A DNA stretch of 64,000 nt from Methylobacterium soli (GTDB lineage Bacteria; Pseudomonadota; Alphaproteobacteria; Rhizobiales; Beijerinckiaceae): assembly GCF_008806385.1 (NCBI RefSeq), contig NZ_VZZK01000020.1:1-64000 (forward strand), in the 5' to 3' direction. The number at the start of each line of letters is the position of its first letter. The stretch's first letter is position 1. Below the pieces are notes generated by a model that was not told the origin of the DNA, searched no databases, and saw only the letters and a program-made list of their open reading frames with translations. Made by a program: the position numbers and the translations under genes. Shown here piece by piece: positions 41,398 to 49,252 of this stretch.

Positions 41398-41797
41398 CCG
41401 CACCGGGGCCGTCGGCCTCGCGCGCCGCGAACCATTCCGCGTAGCCCGTGTTGCGCGCCAGGCGCCGGTTCTCGTCCGGCGCCCCGTCCGTCCACCAGAC
41501 CGGCCCGCGCTCGCCGAGCGCCACCTTCGCGGCCTGGACCGCGGCCCGCGCCGCCGCGAGCGCGTCGAGGGCCTCCGGCGCGCCCGCGCGCTCGGCCTTC
41601 TTGGCGGAGCGCACCGCCCGTCGTGCCGTCATCAGGTCCTGCACCAGGGCCTTGCGCCGCGCCGGCGACAGGGCGGGGTCCGCGCAACGCCACAACCGGC
41701 CGCGCACCACGAAATAACGGCCATCCGGCGTGACCGGATGGGCCTCACGTTGCTGCAAACCATTTTCTGCAGCCTGAGTCTGTTCAGCATTGGGCAA
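41369..41797 (-). CDS. Conserved hypothetical protein (VTPDGRYFVVRGRLWR type)
   Basis: A 142-aa soluble protein with a compact core VTPDGRYFVVRGRLWRCADP, a basic helix LMTARRAVRSAKKAERAG, and GERGPVWWTDGAPDENRRLARNTGYAEWF. I know this combination as a small conserved family in Rhizobiales genomes with no assigned function. It is divergent from the receiver-GGDEF gene. The ATG at 41797 is the first in frame. Convergent 29-bp overlap with the previous gene. Confidence 0.7.
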   Translation of the reverse strand: MPNAEQTQAAENGLQQREAHPVTPDGRYFVVRGRLWRCADPALSPARRKALVQDLMTARRAVRSAKKAERAGAPEALDALAAARAAVQAAKVALGERGPVWWTDGAPDENRRLARNTGYAEWFAAREADGPGAVSGAAPSRG

Positions 41798-41909
41798 GAT
41801 TATACCGTCCGATCATGGCGTGCGCCCCGGGTACGCTGCCTTGGCGACTAATTAAGGTTTGCTCGCGCAGGATGCGCCAATACGCTCCGACCGCGCGAAA
41901 GCCTGCCCC

Positions 41910-42806
41910 ATGCATATCATGATCGTCGATTCGAGCCGGGTGGTCCTCAAGATCATCACCGCTCTGCTCGAACCGCGCGGACACGCCGTCAACGCCTTCA
42001 CGGATTCGGAGGAAGCGCTCGCCTTCCTCAACAACACGCCCTCCGTGCGGGTGCTGATCACGAGCCTGGAGGTCCGGCCGATCAGCGGGCTGGAACTGTG
42101 CTGGTCCGCGCGCCTGCTCGCGGAGGCGCGCCGGCCCCTCTACGTCATCACCATGTCCTCGGCCCGGAACGCCCGCAACCTCGCGGAGGCCCTCGACAGC
42201 GGCGCCGACGACTTCATCGAGAAGCCCCCGGGCGCCGAGGAGCTGCATGCGCGCCTGCGCGCGGCCGAGCGCCTGACCACCATGCAGGAAGAGCTGATCC
42301 GCCTCGCCGAGACGGACCCGCTGACCGGCCTTCTCAACCGCCGCGCCTTCTTCGGGCGGGCGCGGGACGCCGCCGACCGCACCGGCAATCACGGCCAGAT
42401 GACGGCGATCCTCGCCGATATCGACCATTTCAAGCGCATCAACGACGAGCACGGCCACGATGTCGGCGACGCGGCGATCCAGGCCGTCGCCAAGCTGTTC
42501 GGCGCGGAGGGCATCGTCGGTCGCCTCGGCGGCGAGGAATTCGCGATCGTGCTGCCGGGCCGCTCGCTGGAAGAGGGCGAGGCCTTTGCCGGGCGCCTGC
42601 GCCTCCTCGTGCGCGACCTCCGGGTGCGCGGCGCGCGCGGGCCGGTGCGGCTCGCCTGCAGCTTCGGGGTCAGCGCGTGGTCGGAGAGCGAGACCGTCGA
42701 GGGCCTGCTCAAGCGGGCCGACATCGCCCTCTACGAGGCCAAGACGACGGGGCGCGACCGGGTGGTCTCGGCCGCCACCGACCTGATCCTCGCGCGCACC
42801 GCCTGA
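41910..42806 (+). CDS. Receiver-GGDEF protein (putative diguanylate cyclase) with altered receiver
   Basis: A 298-aa protein: a receiver-like domain (1-120) and a GGDEF domain (130-290) that would make cyclic di-GMP. The active site is GGEEF at 207-211, with DIDHFKRIND for metal and GTP binding. No RxxD inhibitory site is seen just upstream. The receiver keeps D7 and K105, but the expected phospho-acceptor position is S52 (VLITSLEVRP), so it cannot be phosphorylated in the usual way. The ATG at 41910 is chosen because the receiver fold starts there; an in-frame start at 41859 adds 17 residues without conserved sequence. Confidence 0.88.
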   Translation: MHIMIVDSSRVVLKIITALLEPRGHAVNAFTDSEEALAFLNNTPSVRVLITSLEVRPISGLELCWSARLLAEARRPLYVITMSSARNARNLAEALDSGADDFIEKPPGAEELHARLRAAERLTTMQEELIRLAETDPLTGLLNRRAFFGRARDAADRTGNHGQMTAILADIDHFKRINDEHGHDVGDAAIQAVAKLFGAEGIVGRLGGEEFAIVLPGRSLEEGEAFAGRLRLLVRDLRVRGARGPVRLACSFGVSAWSESETVEGLLKRADIALYEAKTTGRDRVVSAATDLILARTA

Positions 42807-43038
42807 TCGCGGGCGCCCCGGACCCCGCCTGAGGCCGGGACTGATACGAATCGGTACACGGATCGTTAACGCGACTGTTCCGCCCCGGTACAGATTCCGG
42901 GACGGGGCGGGTCCGAATCCGGGATTTGGCGGCGCCGGCCCGGGAAAAGCCCGTCTAAGCCTCTGGAACGACTCTTGAAACCTCTCCGACAAGCCCGGCC
43001 GAGCTGTTTCGCGGCGGGAACCAGAGGGGTAAGGCGGC

Positions 43039-43719
43039 ATGAGTCGAGCCGTGGAAGTTCTGATCCTGGATGAGTTGCGGGCGGCCAGCCCGACATTCCG
43101 CGCGACGCTGGAGCACATGCCGGCCCTGCAGACGATCGGCGAGGCCGATCTGAGGCAGGACGGGGCCGGCACGATCGCCCTGCTCTTCGTCGATGAGGCA
43201 CGCCCCGCCGATAGCGGCGCGCGCCTCGCCGGCCTCAAGGAGACCTGGCCGGCCCTGCGCACCCTGGTGGCCTTCCAGGCGCTCACGCGCGACGACCTCC
43301 TGGGACTGCTCGCGGCCGGCGCGGATGCCTTCATCGCCCGCAACGCCTCTGCCCCCGACGTCTGCACGGCCCTCCTGGCCCTGGCGGACGGGCAGAGCTG
43401 CCTCACCGGCGCGCCGGTGCCGGAGACGCCCGAGGCGGGCGACACCCTCGGCCTGACGCCACGGGAGGCGGAGGTGCTGCGCTTCCTCAGCGCGGGCTTC
43501 AGCAACAAGGAGGTGGCGCGACGCCTCTCGCTCAGCGTTCGCACGGTGGAGACCCACCGGCTCAACCTGCGCCGCAAGACCCAGACCGGCCGGCTGAAGG
43601 ACCTCGTCTCCCTCGCGCGTCAGCTCGGCCTCGCTCCGGTGGTCGAAGCCGAATCCGGGCGCCGCTCGGCCGAAGGGAGTGCGCGCCGCCCGGAACGGGA
43701 CGGGGCGGTGCACCATTGA
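43039..43719 (+). CDS. LuxR-type regulator with degenerate receiver-like domain
   Basis: A 226-aa NarL/LuxR-architecture regulator. The C-terminal HTH is intact: LTPREAEVLRFLSAGFSNKEVARRLSLSVRTVETHRLNLRRK. The N-terminal 120 residues have a receiver-like shape, with one acid in the first strand (LILDE), a possible acceptor in LLFVDEAR, and Arg in place of the conserved Lys (FIARNAS), so signalling is probably not by normal phosphorylation. AGGGG precedes ATG 43039. It ends 18 bp from the stop of the convergent cydA gene. Confidence 0.85.
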   Translation: MSRAVEVLILDELRAASPTFRATLEHMPALQTIGEADLRQDGAGTIALLFVDEARPADSGARLAGLKETWPALRTLVAFQALTRDDLLGLLAAGADAFIARNASAPDVCTALLALADGQSCLTGAPVPETPEAGDTLGLTPREAEVLRFLSAGFSNKEVARRLSLSVRTVETHRLNLRRKTQTGRLKDLVSLARQLGLAPVVEAESGRRSAEGSARRPERDGAVHH

Positions 43720-43737
43720 GGCGCCGCCGCCCCCGTC

Positions 43738-45153
43738 TCAAGCCGGGTTCGGCTTGAGATCCTCGTTGACCGCCGAGAGGGGACGCTTGGGCTTGCGACC
43801 GATATCGTCGCCGCGCACGGCCTCCTCCAGCGGCTCGGGCCCCTTCCGCAGGAGCTTGGCGAGGTAGTAGCTGCCGAACCCGAAGATGATCGCGTAGGCG
43901 ATCAGGAACGCGATCAGCGAGGTCGTCACGGCCTGGGTGGTCAGCGGGGAATGGGCATCCGCCGTGCGCAATTGCCCGTAGACGATGTAGGGCTGGCGCC
44001 CGATCTCGGCCGTGAACCAGCCGAACAGCACGGCCCCGAAACCCGAGGGCGTCATCAGCATGGCACAGGTGAGGAACAGGCGGTTGCTGAAGAGCGTGCC
44101 GCGCCAGCGCAGATACAGGCTCCACAGGCTCAAGGTCAGCATGGCCATGCCGATCGCCACCATGATGCGGAACGAGTAGAAGACCGGCCAGACCGGGGGC
44201 CGCTGGTCCGGGGGCACGTCCTTCAGGCCCGGCACCACGCCCGAGAAATCGTGGGTGAGGATGAAGCTGCCGAGCCTCGGGATACCGATCTCGAAGTCGT
44301 TCTTCTCCTCCTTCATGTTCGGGATCGCGAAGAGCAGCAGGGGCATGTCGGCCTGCCGCTCCCAGTTCGCCTCGATCGCCGCGAGCTTCGTCGGCTGCAG
44401 CTTCAGCACCGCGAGGCCATGCGCGTCGCCGATGAAGATCTGGAGCGGGGTGCAGATCACCGCGAACCAGAGCGCCATGGAGAGGGAGAGCCGGGCGCCC
44501 GCCACCTTGGCGGGCGGCTCCTTGCGGGCGCGCAGGATCATCCAGGCCGACATCCCCGCCACCGCGAAGGCGGTGGTGAGGAAGCAGCCGAGCACCATGT
44601 GGGCGTAGCGGATCGGGAAGGAGGGGTTGAAGATCACCTTCAGCCAATCGGTGGCCACGGCCCGGCCATTCTCGACCACGAAGCCCGCGGGCGTCTGCAT
44701 CCAGGAATTGGCCGACAGGATCCAGAAGGCCGAGACCAGCGTGCCGAAGGCGACCATGCAGGTCGAGACGAAGTGCAGCCGGTCACCGACCCGCTCCCAG
44801 CCGAACAGCATGATCCCGAGGAAGCCCGCCTCCAGGAAGAAGGCCGTGATGACCTCGTACTGGATCAGCGGTCCCAGTACGTTTCCGGTGAAGTCGGAGT
44901 AGCGCGACCAGTTCGTGCCGAGCTGGTAGCTCATCACGATGCCCGACACGACGCCGAGACCGAAGGAGACCGCGAAGATCTTCACCCAGAACCGGTACAG
45001 GTTCCGGTACATCGGGTCGCCGGTCCAGAGCCATTGCGCCTCGAGGCGCGCCAGGAAGCTCGCCAGCCCGATGGTGAAGGATGGGAAGATGATGTGGAAC
45101 GCCATGGTGAAGCCGAACTGGATGCGCGAGAGCAGCAGCGCGTCGACTTCCAT
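43738..45153 (-). CDS. cydA: Cytochrome bd ubiquinol oxidase subunit I
   Basis: CydA/CioA, 471 aa, with about nine membrane helices. It binds haems b558, b595 and d and oxidises quinol. H20 (MAFHIIFP) and the His in IRYAHMVLG are the family haem ligands, and GWFTAEIGRQPYIVYG contains the usual GRQP segment. The quinol loop is short (PPDQRPPVWP), as in cyanide-insensitive types. No cydB lies on either side: downstream is the convergent LuxR gene and upstream is topoisomerase. On the minus strand before the start, TTGAAG and GTTTAT are spaced 17 bp and may be its promoter. Confidence 0.93.
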   Translation of the reverse strand: MEVDALLLSRIQFGFTMAFHIIFPSFTIGLASFLARLEAQWLWTGDPMYRNLYRFWVKIFAVSFGLGVVSGIVMSYQLGTNWSRYSDFTGNVLGPLIQYEVITAFFLEAGFLGIMLFGWERVGDRLHFVSTCMVAFGTLVSAFWILSANSWMQTPAGFVVENGRAVATDWLKVIFNPSFPIRYAHMVLGCFLTTAFAVAGMSAWMILRARKEPPAKVAGARLSLSMALWFAVICTPLQIFIGDAHGLAVLKLQPTKLAAIEANWERQADMPLLLFAIPNMKEEKNDFEIGIPRLGSFILTHDFSGVVPGLKDVPPDQRPPVWPVFYSFRIMVAIGMAMLTLSLWSLYLRWRGTLFSNRLFLTCAMLMTPSGFGAVLFGWFTAEIGRQPYIVYGQLRTADAHSPLTTQAVTTSLIAFLIAYAIIFGFGSYYLAKLLRKGPEPLEEAVRGDDIGRKPKRPLSAVNEDLKPNPA

Positions 45154-45266
45154 GGTTGTCCCCTCTCATGCGGCGCCGGTGCCCGGCATCGCGGTCGAAT
45201 AAACCCTTATATCGATCTCGACTTCAAGGCCGCGCTGGCGCGTCGAAGCCGCACGCGCGGCGAGCC

Positions 45267-46541
45267 TCAGGCCGCGGCCGCCGGCGCCCCCGCCCGGACC
45301 GGCCTGCGTCGCGCGGCCGATTTCGCGCGCTTGCCGGCCCCAGCCTCGCCCTCCGAAGCGTTGCCCTCCGAAGCCGCGGCCTTGGCGGGCTTGCCCTTCG
45401 CGGCCTTGAGCACCTTGCGCGTCGTCTTCGCGGCGCCCGCCTGTCCGGGCCGCGCGACCTCAGCGCTCGCCAGCCGCTTCTGCAGCAGGCTCAGCACGGC
45501 AGCCTCCTCCGGCCGCAGCCGGTCCAGGTCCTCGCAGAGCTCGGTCTCGACCGCGTCCCGCACCTGCAGGATCAGGTCGCCCTCCAGGTAGCCATCGAGG
45601 ATCTGGGGGTGGATGTAGCACTTGCGGCAGATGGTGGGCGTGTTGCCGAGCCGGCTCGCCACCCCCTCGATCGCCGCCCGGACGTTCTTCTTGGCCTTGG
45701 CCTCGCTGTCGAAGGCCTCGAATTCCTGCAGCGCCAGCGCGGCCAGCACGGTCCCGGCCCAGGTCCGGAAATCCTTGGCGGTGATGTCCTGGCCGGTGAT
45801 CTCGCGCAGATACGCGTTCACGTCCGCCGAGGTGACGTCGCGCTGTTCGCCGTCCGCGTCGATGTACTGGAACAGCTCCTGGCCCGGCAGGTCCTGGCAG
45901 GCCTTGACGATGCGAGAGACGCGCCGGTCCTTGACCGAGAGATCCCAGGTCTTGCCGCTCTTGCCCTTGAAGCGGAAGCGGAGCTCCGCGCCCGCGACCG
46001 TCACGTGTGGGTCGCGCAGGGTGGTCAGCCCGTAGCTCTTGTTGGCGCGGGCATAATCGTCGTTGCCGACGCGGATGAGCGTGGTCTCGAGGAGGTGCAC
46101 CACCGTCGCCAGCACCTTCTCGCGGGGCAGGCCGGAGCGCCTCATATCCGTGTCGATGCGGGCGCGGATGCCCGGCAGCGTGTCCGCGAAGGCCATGATG
46201 TGGGTGAACTTGCTCGATTCCCGCGCCTCGCGGAAATCTGGATGGTAGCGGTACTGCTTGCGCCCCTTGGCGTCGCGGCCGGTGGCCTGGATGTGGCCGT
46301 TCCGGCGCGGGCAGATCCAGACGTCGGTATAGGCCGGCGGGATCGCCAGGGAGCGGATGCGCGCGAGGGTCGCCTCGTCGCGCAAGGCGGCGCCCTTCGC
46401 GTCGAAATAGCGGAAGCCCTTGCCGCTGCGCTTGCGCGTGATGCCGGGCTTGCCGTCATCCACGTAGGCGAGGCCCGCCTCGATGGCGGCCTCGCGCGGA
46501 TCTCCGGCCTTGTCCGCGCACGCTCCCGGCTCCGAACCCAT
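45267..46541 (-). CDS. DNA topoisomerase IB (eukaryotic-like)
   Basis: A 424-aa type IB topoisomerase that relaxes supercoils through a 3'-phosphotyrosine. The N-terminal domain contains AIPPAYTDVWICPRRNGHIQATG; the catalytic domain has basic active-site residues in FKGKSGKTWDL and the nucleophile Y309 in CRKCYIHP. The last 60 residues are a Lys/Ala/Arg-rich tail, probably for DNA binding. The ATG at 46541 is followed by typical sequence; the open frame upstream to 47483 lies antisense to the glycosyltransferase gene. It is divergent from that gene across 108 bp. Confidence 0.92.
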   Translation of the reverse strand: MGSEPGACADKAGDPREAAIEAGLAYVDDGKPGITRKRSGKGFRYFDAKGAALRDEATLARIRSLAIPPAYTDVWICPRRNGHIQATGRDAKGRKQYRYHPDFREARESSKFTHIMAFADTLPGIRARIDTDMRRSGLPREKVLATVVHLLETTLIRVGNDDYARANKSYGLTTLRDPHVTVAGAELRFRFKGKSGKTWDLSVKDRRVSRIVKACQDLPGQELFQYIDADGEQRDVTSADVNAYLREITGQDITAKDFRTWAGTVLAALALQEFEAFDSEAKAKKNVRAAIEGVASRLGNTPTICRKCYIHPQILDGYLEGDLILQVRDAVETELCEDLDRLRPEEAAVLSLLQKRLASAEVARPGQAGAAKTTRKVLKAAKGKPAKAAASEGNASEGEAGAGKRAKSAARRRPVRAGAPAAAA

Positions 46542-46649
46542 GAAACGACTCCTCCCGCCTCGTCGAGCATCAACCGGAGAGGCGGGAGCGCTGTTCCGGT
46601 CCGGCAAATCCGCCGCACGGCCGGAGCGCGGCCGTGCTAAAGCGGGCCC

Positions 46650-47798
46650 ATGGACACGCCTTCGCCCGCGCCGATGAAAAGCCTGGTCTTCGTGGTGACC
46701 GAGGATTGGTTCTTCGCCTCGCACTTCCTGCCGATGGCCCGCGTGGCGGTCGCCATGGGCCTGTCGGTCGCGGTGGTGACGCGGGTGCGCGCGCACCGGG
46801 CCGCCATCGAGGCGACCGGCGCCCGCGTGGTGGCGCTGGAGAGCGAGCGCTCGAGCCTGAACCCAATGGCGGCGGGCTACGCGGCGGGCCAGCTTGCCGC
46901 GATCCTCAAGGCCCTGAAGGCCGACATCGTCCACTGCATCGCCCTCAAGGGCATCCTGGTCGGCGGCACCGCCGCCGCGATGGCGGGGGTCCAGGCCCGG
47001 GTCTACGCCCTGACCGGCCTCGGCCTGATCGGTGCCCGGAGCGACCGGGCCGGCAAGCTTGCCCGGACGGGGCTGCGCCACCTGATCCGGGGGCCGCTCG
47101 CCTCGCGTCGCACCCGCTTCCTGTTCGAGAATCCCGATGATGCGCGCGCGCTCGGCCTCGATCCGGCCGATACCGGCGTGACGATCGTGGGCGGGGCGGG
47201 CGTCGATCCAGACGTTTTCGCGCCGGAGCCGCCGCCGCTTGCGCCGCCGCTGCGGGTCGCGCTCGTTGCCCGCATGCTCTGGTCGAAGGGGGTCGACACC
47301 GCCGTCGAGGCGGTCCGGCGGGCGCGGGCCGAGGGGCTGCCGGTGGAGCTCTCCCTCTACGGCGCCCCCGATCCCCAGAACCGGCGCGCGATTCCCGAGG
47401 CGACCCTGCGGGACTGGAGCCGCGACGGGGTCACCTGGCATGGGGCGACCCGCGACGTCGGGGGCGTCTGGGCGAGCCACCACGCGGCCTGCCTGCCCTC
47501 GCGCGGCGGCGAGGGCCTGCCGCGCACGCTCCTCGAGGCGGCGGCCTGCGGGCGCGCCATCCTGACCACCGACGTGCCGGGCTGCCGCGCTCTCGTGCGC
47601 GACGGCGTCGAGGGTTTCGTCGTGCCCCCCGACGATGCCGGGGCGCTGGCCGCCGCCCTGCGGCGCCTCGCGGCCGATCCCGACCGCGTCGCCCGGATGG
47701 GCCTGGCGGCCCGCGCCCGGGTCCTGGAGGGCGGCTACACGGAGGCCGCTGTGACGGAGGCGGTCCGCGCCCTCTATCGCGAGCTTCTCGCCGCATGA
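46650..47798 (+). CDS. Family 4 glycosyltransferase
   Basis: A 382-aa GT-B fold enzyme of the GT4 family. The N-terminal Rossmann domain includes VVTEDWFFASHFLPMA and ADIVHCIALKG. The C-terminal domain carries VARMLWSKGVDTAVEAV and the E-x7-E region SRGGEGLPRTLLEAAACGRAIL that binds the nucleotide sugar. Similar WbpH/PglA-like enzymes add sugars to lipid-linked surface glycans; acceptor and sugar here are unknown. ATG 46674 is an alternative start. It overlaps the next gene by 4 bp (ATGA). Confidence 0.88.
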   Translation: MDTPSPAPMKSLVFVVTEDWFFASHFLPMARVAVAMGLSVAVVTRVRAHRAAIEATGARVVALESERSSLNPMAAGYAAGQLAAILKALKADIVHCIALKGILVGGTAAAMAGVQARVYALTGLGLIGARSDRAGKLARTGLRHLIRGPLASRRTRFLFENPDDARALGLDPADTGVTIVGGAGVDPDVFAPEPPPLAPPLRVALVARMLWSKGVDTAVEAVRRARAEGLPVELSLYGAPDPQNRRAIPEATLRDWSRDGVTWHGATRDVGGVWASHHAACLPSRGGEGLPRTLLEAAACGRAILTTDVPGCRALVRDGVEGFVVPPDDAGALAAALRRLAADPDRVARMGLAARARVLEGGYTEAAVTEAVRALYRELLAA

Positions 47799-48514
47799 CC
47801 GGGCCGCGCCAGGACAGCCAGGGCGGGAATGGCCCGACCGCGCGCACGACCCCGCACCGGATCACGCCCGCCGAGGCCCTCGCCTTCATCCGGGCCGAGA
47901 CCCGGCTGCGGCCGGTGCCGCACGCGCCCGAGATCGTCCTCCACCTCGCCGACGAGGCCACGGCCCTGTGGCAGCGCACGGAGGAGGAGTTGCAGGAGAT
48001 CGGCCTGCCGCCGCCCTTCTGGGCCTTCGCCTGGGCCGGCGGGCAGGCGCTGGCCCGTTATCTCCTCGACAATCCCGGCCTCGTGGCCGGGCGCAGGGTG
48101 CTCGATTTCGCCTCGGGCTCGGGCCTCGTGGCGATCGCGGCGGCGCGGGTGGGCGCGACCCACGTCCTGGCGAGCGACCTCGATCCCTTCGCGATCGCGT
48201 CGATCGGCCTGAACGCCGCGGCCAACGGCGTCGCCGACCGGATCGAGGCCGCGGAAGCCGACCTGATCGGCTCCGCGCCCGAGGCGGATCTCGTGCTCGC
48301 CGCCGACATCTTCTACGAGCAGGATCTCGCGGGCCGGGTCAGCGACTGGCTCGGGGACCTCCACGCGGGCGGCGCCACGGTGCTGCTGGGCGATCCCGGC
48401 CGCGCCTACCTGCCGAAGGATCGGCTCGACAGCCTCGCCACCTACGCGGTGCCGGTGACCCGCGCGCTCGAGGATGCGGAGATCAAGCGCACCAGCGTCT
48501 GGCGCTTCCGCTGA
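47795..48514 (+). CDS. Class I SAM-dependent methyltransferase, ETFB-lysine/Nnt1 type
   Basis: A 239-aa methyltransferase. Motif I is VLDFASGSGLVAIAAA, followed by ASDLDPFAIASIGLNAAANG and the LVLAADIFYEQDLA post-I region. This pattern resembles the PrmA-related enzymes that methylate lysines of electron transfer flavoprotein beta or similar proteins. It is coupled to the glycosyltransferase gene by ATGA overlap, although a common pathway is not obvious. The target is unproven. Confidence 0.83.
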   Translation: MTGPRQDSQGGNGPTARTTPHRITPAEALAFIRAETRLRPVPHAPEIVLHLADEATALWQRTEEELQEIGLPPPFWAFAWAGGQALARYLLDNPGLVAGRRVLDFASGSGLVAIAAARVGATHVLASDLDPFAIASIGLNAAANGVADRIEAAEADLIGSAPEADLVLAADIFYEQDLAGRVSDWLGDLHAGGATVLLGDPGRAYLPKDRLDSLATYAVPVTRALEDAEIKRTSVWRFR

Positions 48515-48685
48515 GAGCGGCATCGCAACCGGAACTTCGCGGCCGGTGAGACATTCCGCCTCGGCCTGCCCCTTGCGGCCCCTTGCATTCGGGGCGTTAG
48601 GTAACCGTATCAGTGTTGTCCGTTGGGCGGCCGCTCCGCGCCGCATCAGCCGAGAAGGTCCAGCGAAGACCGGAGATCCCGCCCC

Positions 48686-49252
48686 GTGTCCCTCCCCCGT
48701 ATCGTCGCCTTCTCGGGCAGCCAGAACCGTCCGTCGCGGACCCGCACCCTCGTGGAGGCGGTGGGGGCCGAGCTCGCGCGCCATCGCCGCATCGACCTGA
48801 AGGTGCTCGACCTCCTGGATGCCGGTCCCGGCCTGGCGGTCGCGAGCCGGGAGATGCTGCCCTTGCCGGCCGCGCGGCTGATCGAGGCGATCGAGGGGGC
48901 GGACGCCCTGATCGTCGGGACACCGGTCTATCAGGGCTCCTATGCGGGCCTGTTCAAGCACGTCCTCGATTTCCTGGACCCCGCCACGATGCTGGGCAAG
49001 CCGGTGGTGCTCACGGCGACCGGCGGCGGCCTGCGCCACGCCCTCGTGGTCGAGCACGGCCTGCGCCCCCTCTTCGGCTTCTTCGCCGCCCACATCGCGC
49101 CGACCTCGGTCTATGCCGGCCCGGGCGAGATCGAGGAGGGCGTCATCGTCGATTCCGGCGTCGCCGAGCGCGTCGCGGCCGCGGGGCGCGAGCTCGCCCT
49201 TCTCCTCGACGCCGCCGCGCAGACGACGCGGCACGCCGCGCCCGCCGCCTGA
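48686..49252 (+). CDS. NADPH-dependent FMN reductase (SsuE/MsuE-like)
   Basis: A 188-aa flavodoxin-fold reductase. FSGSQNRPSRTRTL binds the FMN phosphate and GTPVYQGSYAGLFKHVLDFLDP is the family signature. Such enzymes supply reduced FMN to sulfonate monooxygenases. No monooxygenase or sulfonate transporter is adjacent here, though a sulfate operon lies 10 kb further on. I chose the GTG at 48686 (GGAG 10 bp upstream); the frame is open from 48623. Its TGA directly abuts the convergent pbpC stop in TGATCA. Confidence 0.85.
   Translation: MSLPRIVAFSGSQNRPSRTRTLVEAVGAELARHRRIDLKVLDLLDAGPGLAVASREMLPLPAARLIEAIEGADALIVGTPVYQGSYAGLFKHVLDFLDPATMLGKPVVLTATGGGLRHALVVEHGLRPLFGFFAAHIAPTSVYAGPGEIEEGVIVDSGVAERVAAAGRELALLLDAAAQTTRHAAPAA

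Noticed and set aside
42807..43038. EcfG (general stress) promoter before the LuxR gene
   Set aside because: GGAAC occurs near 42965 but no CGTT lies at the required 16-17 bp spacing.
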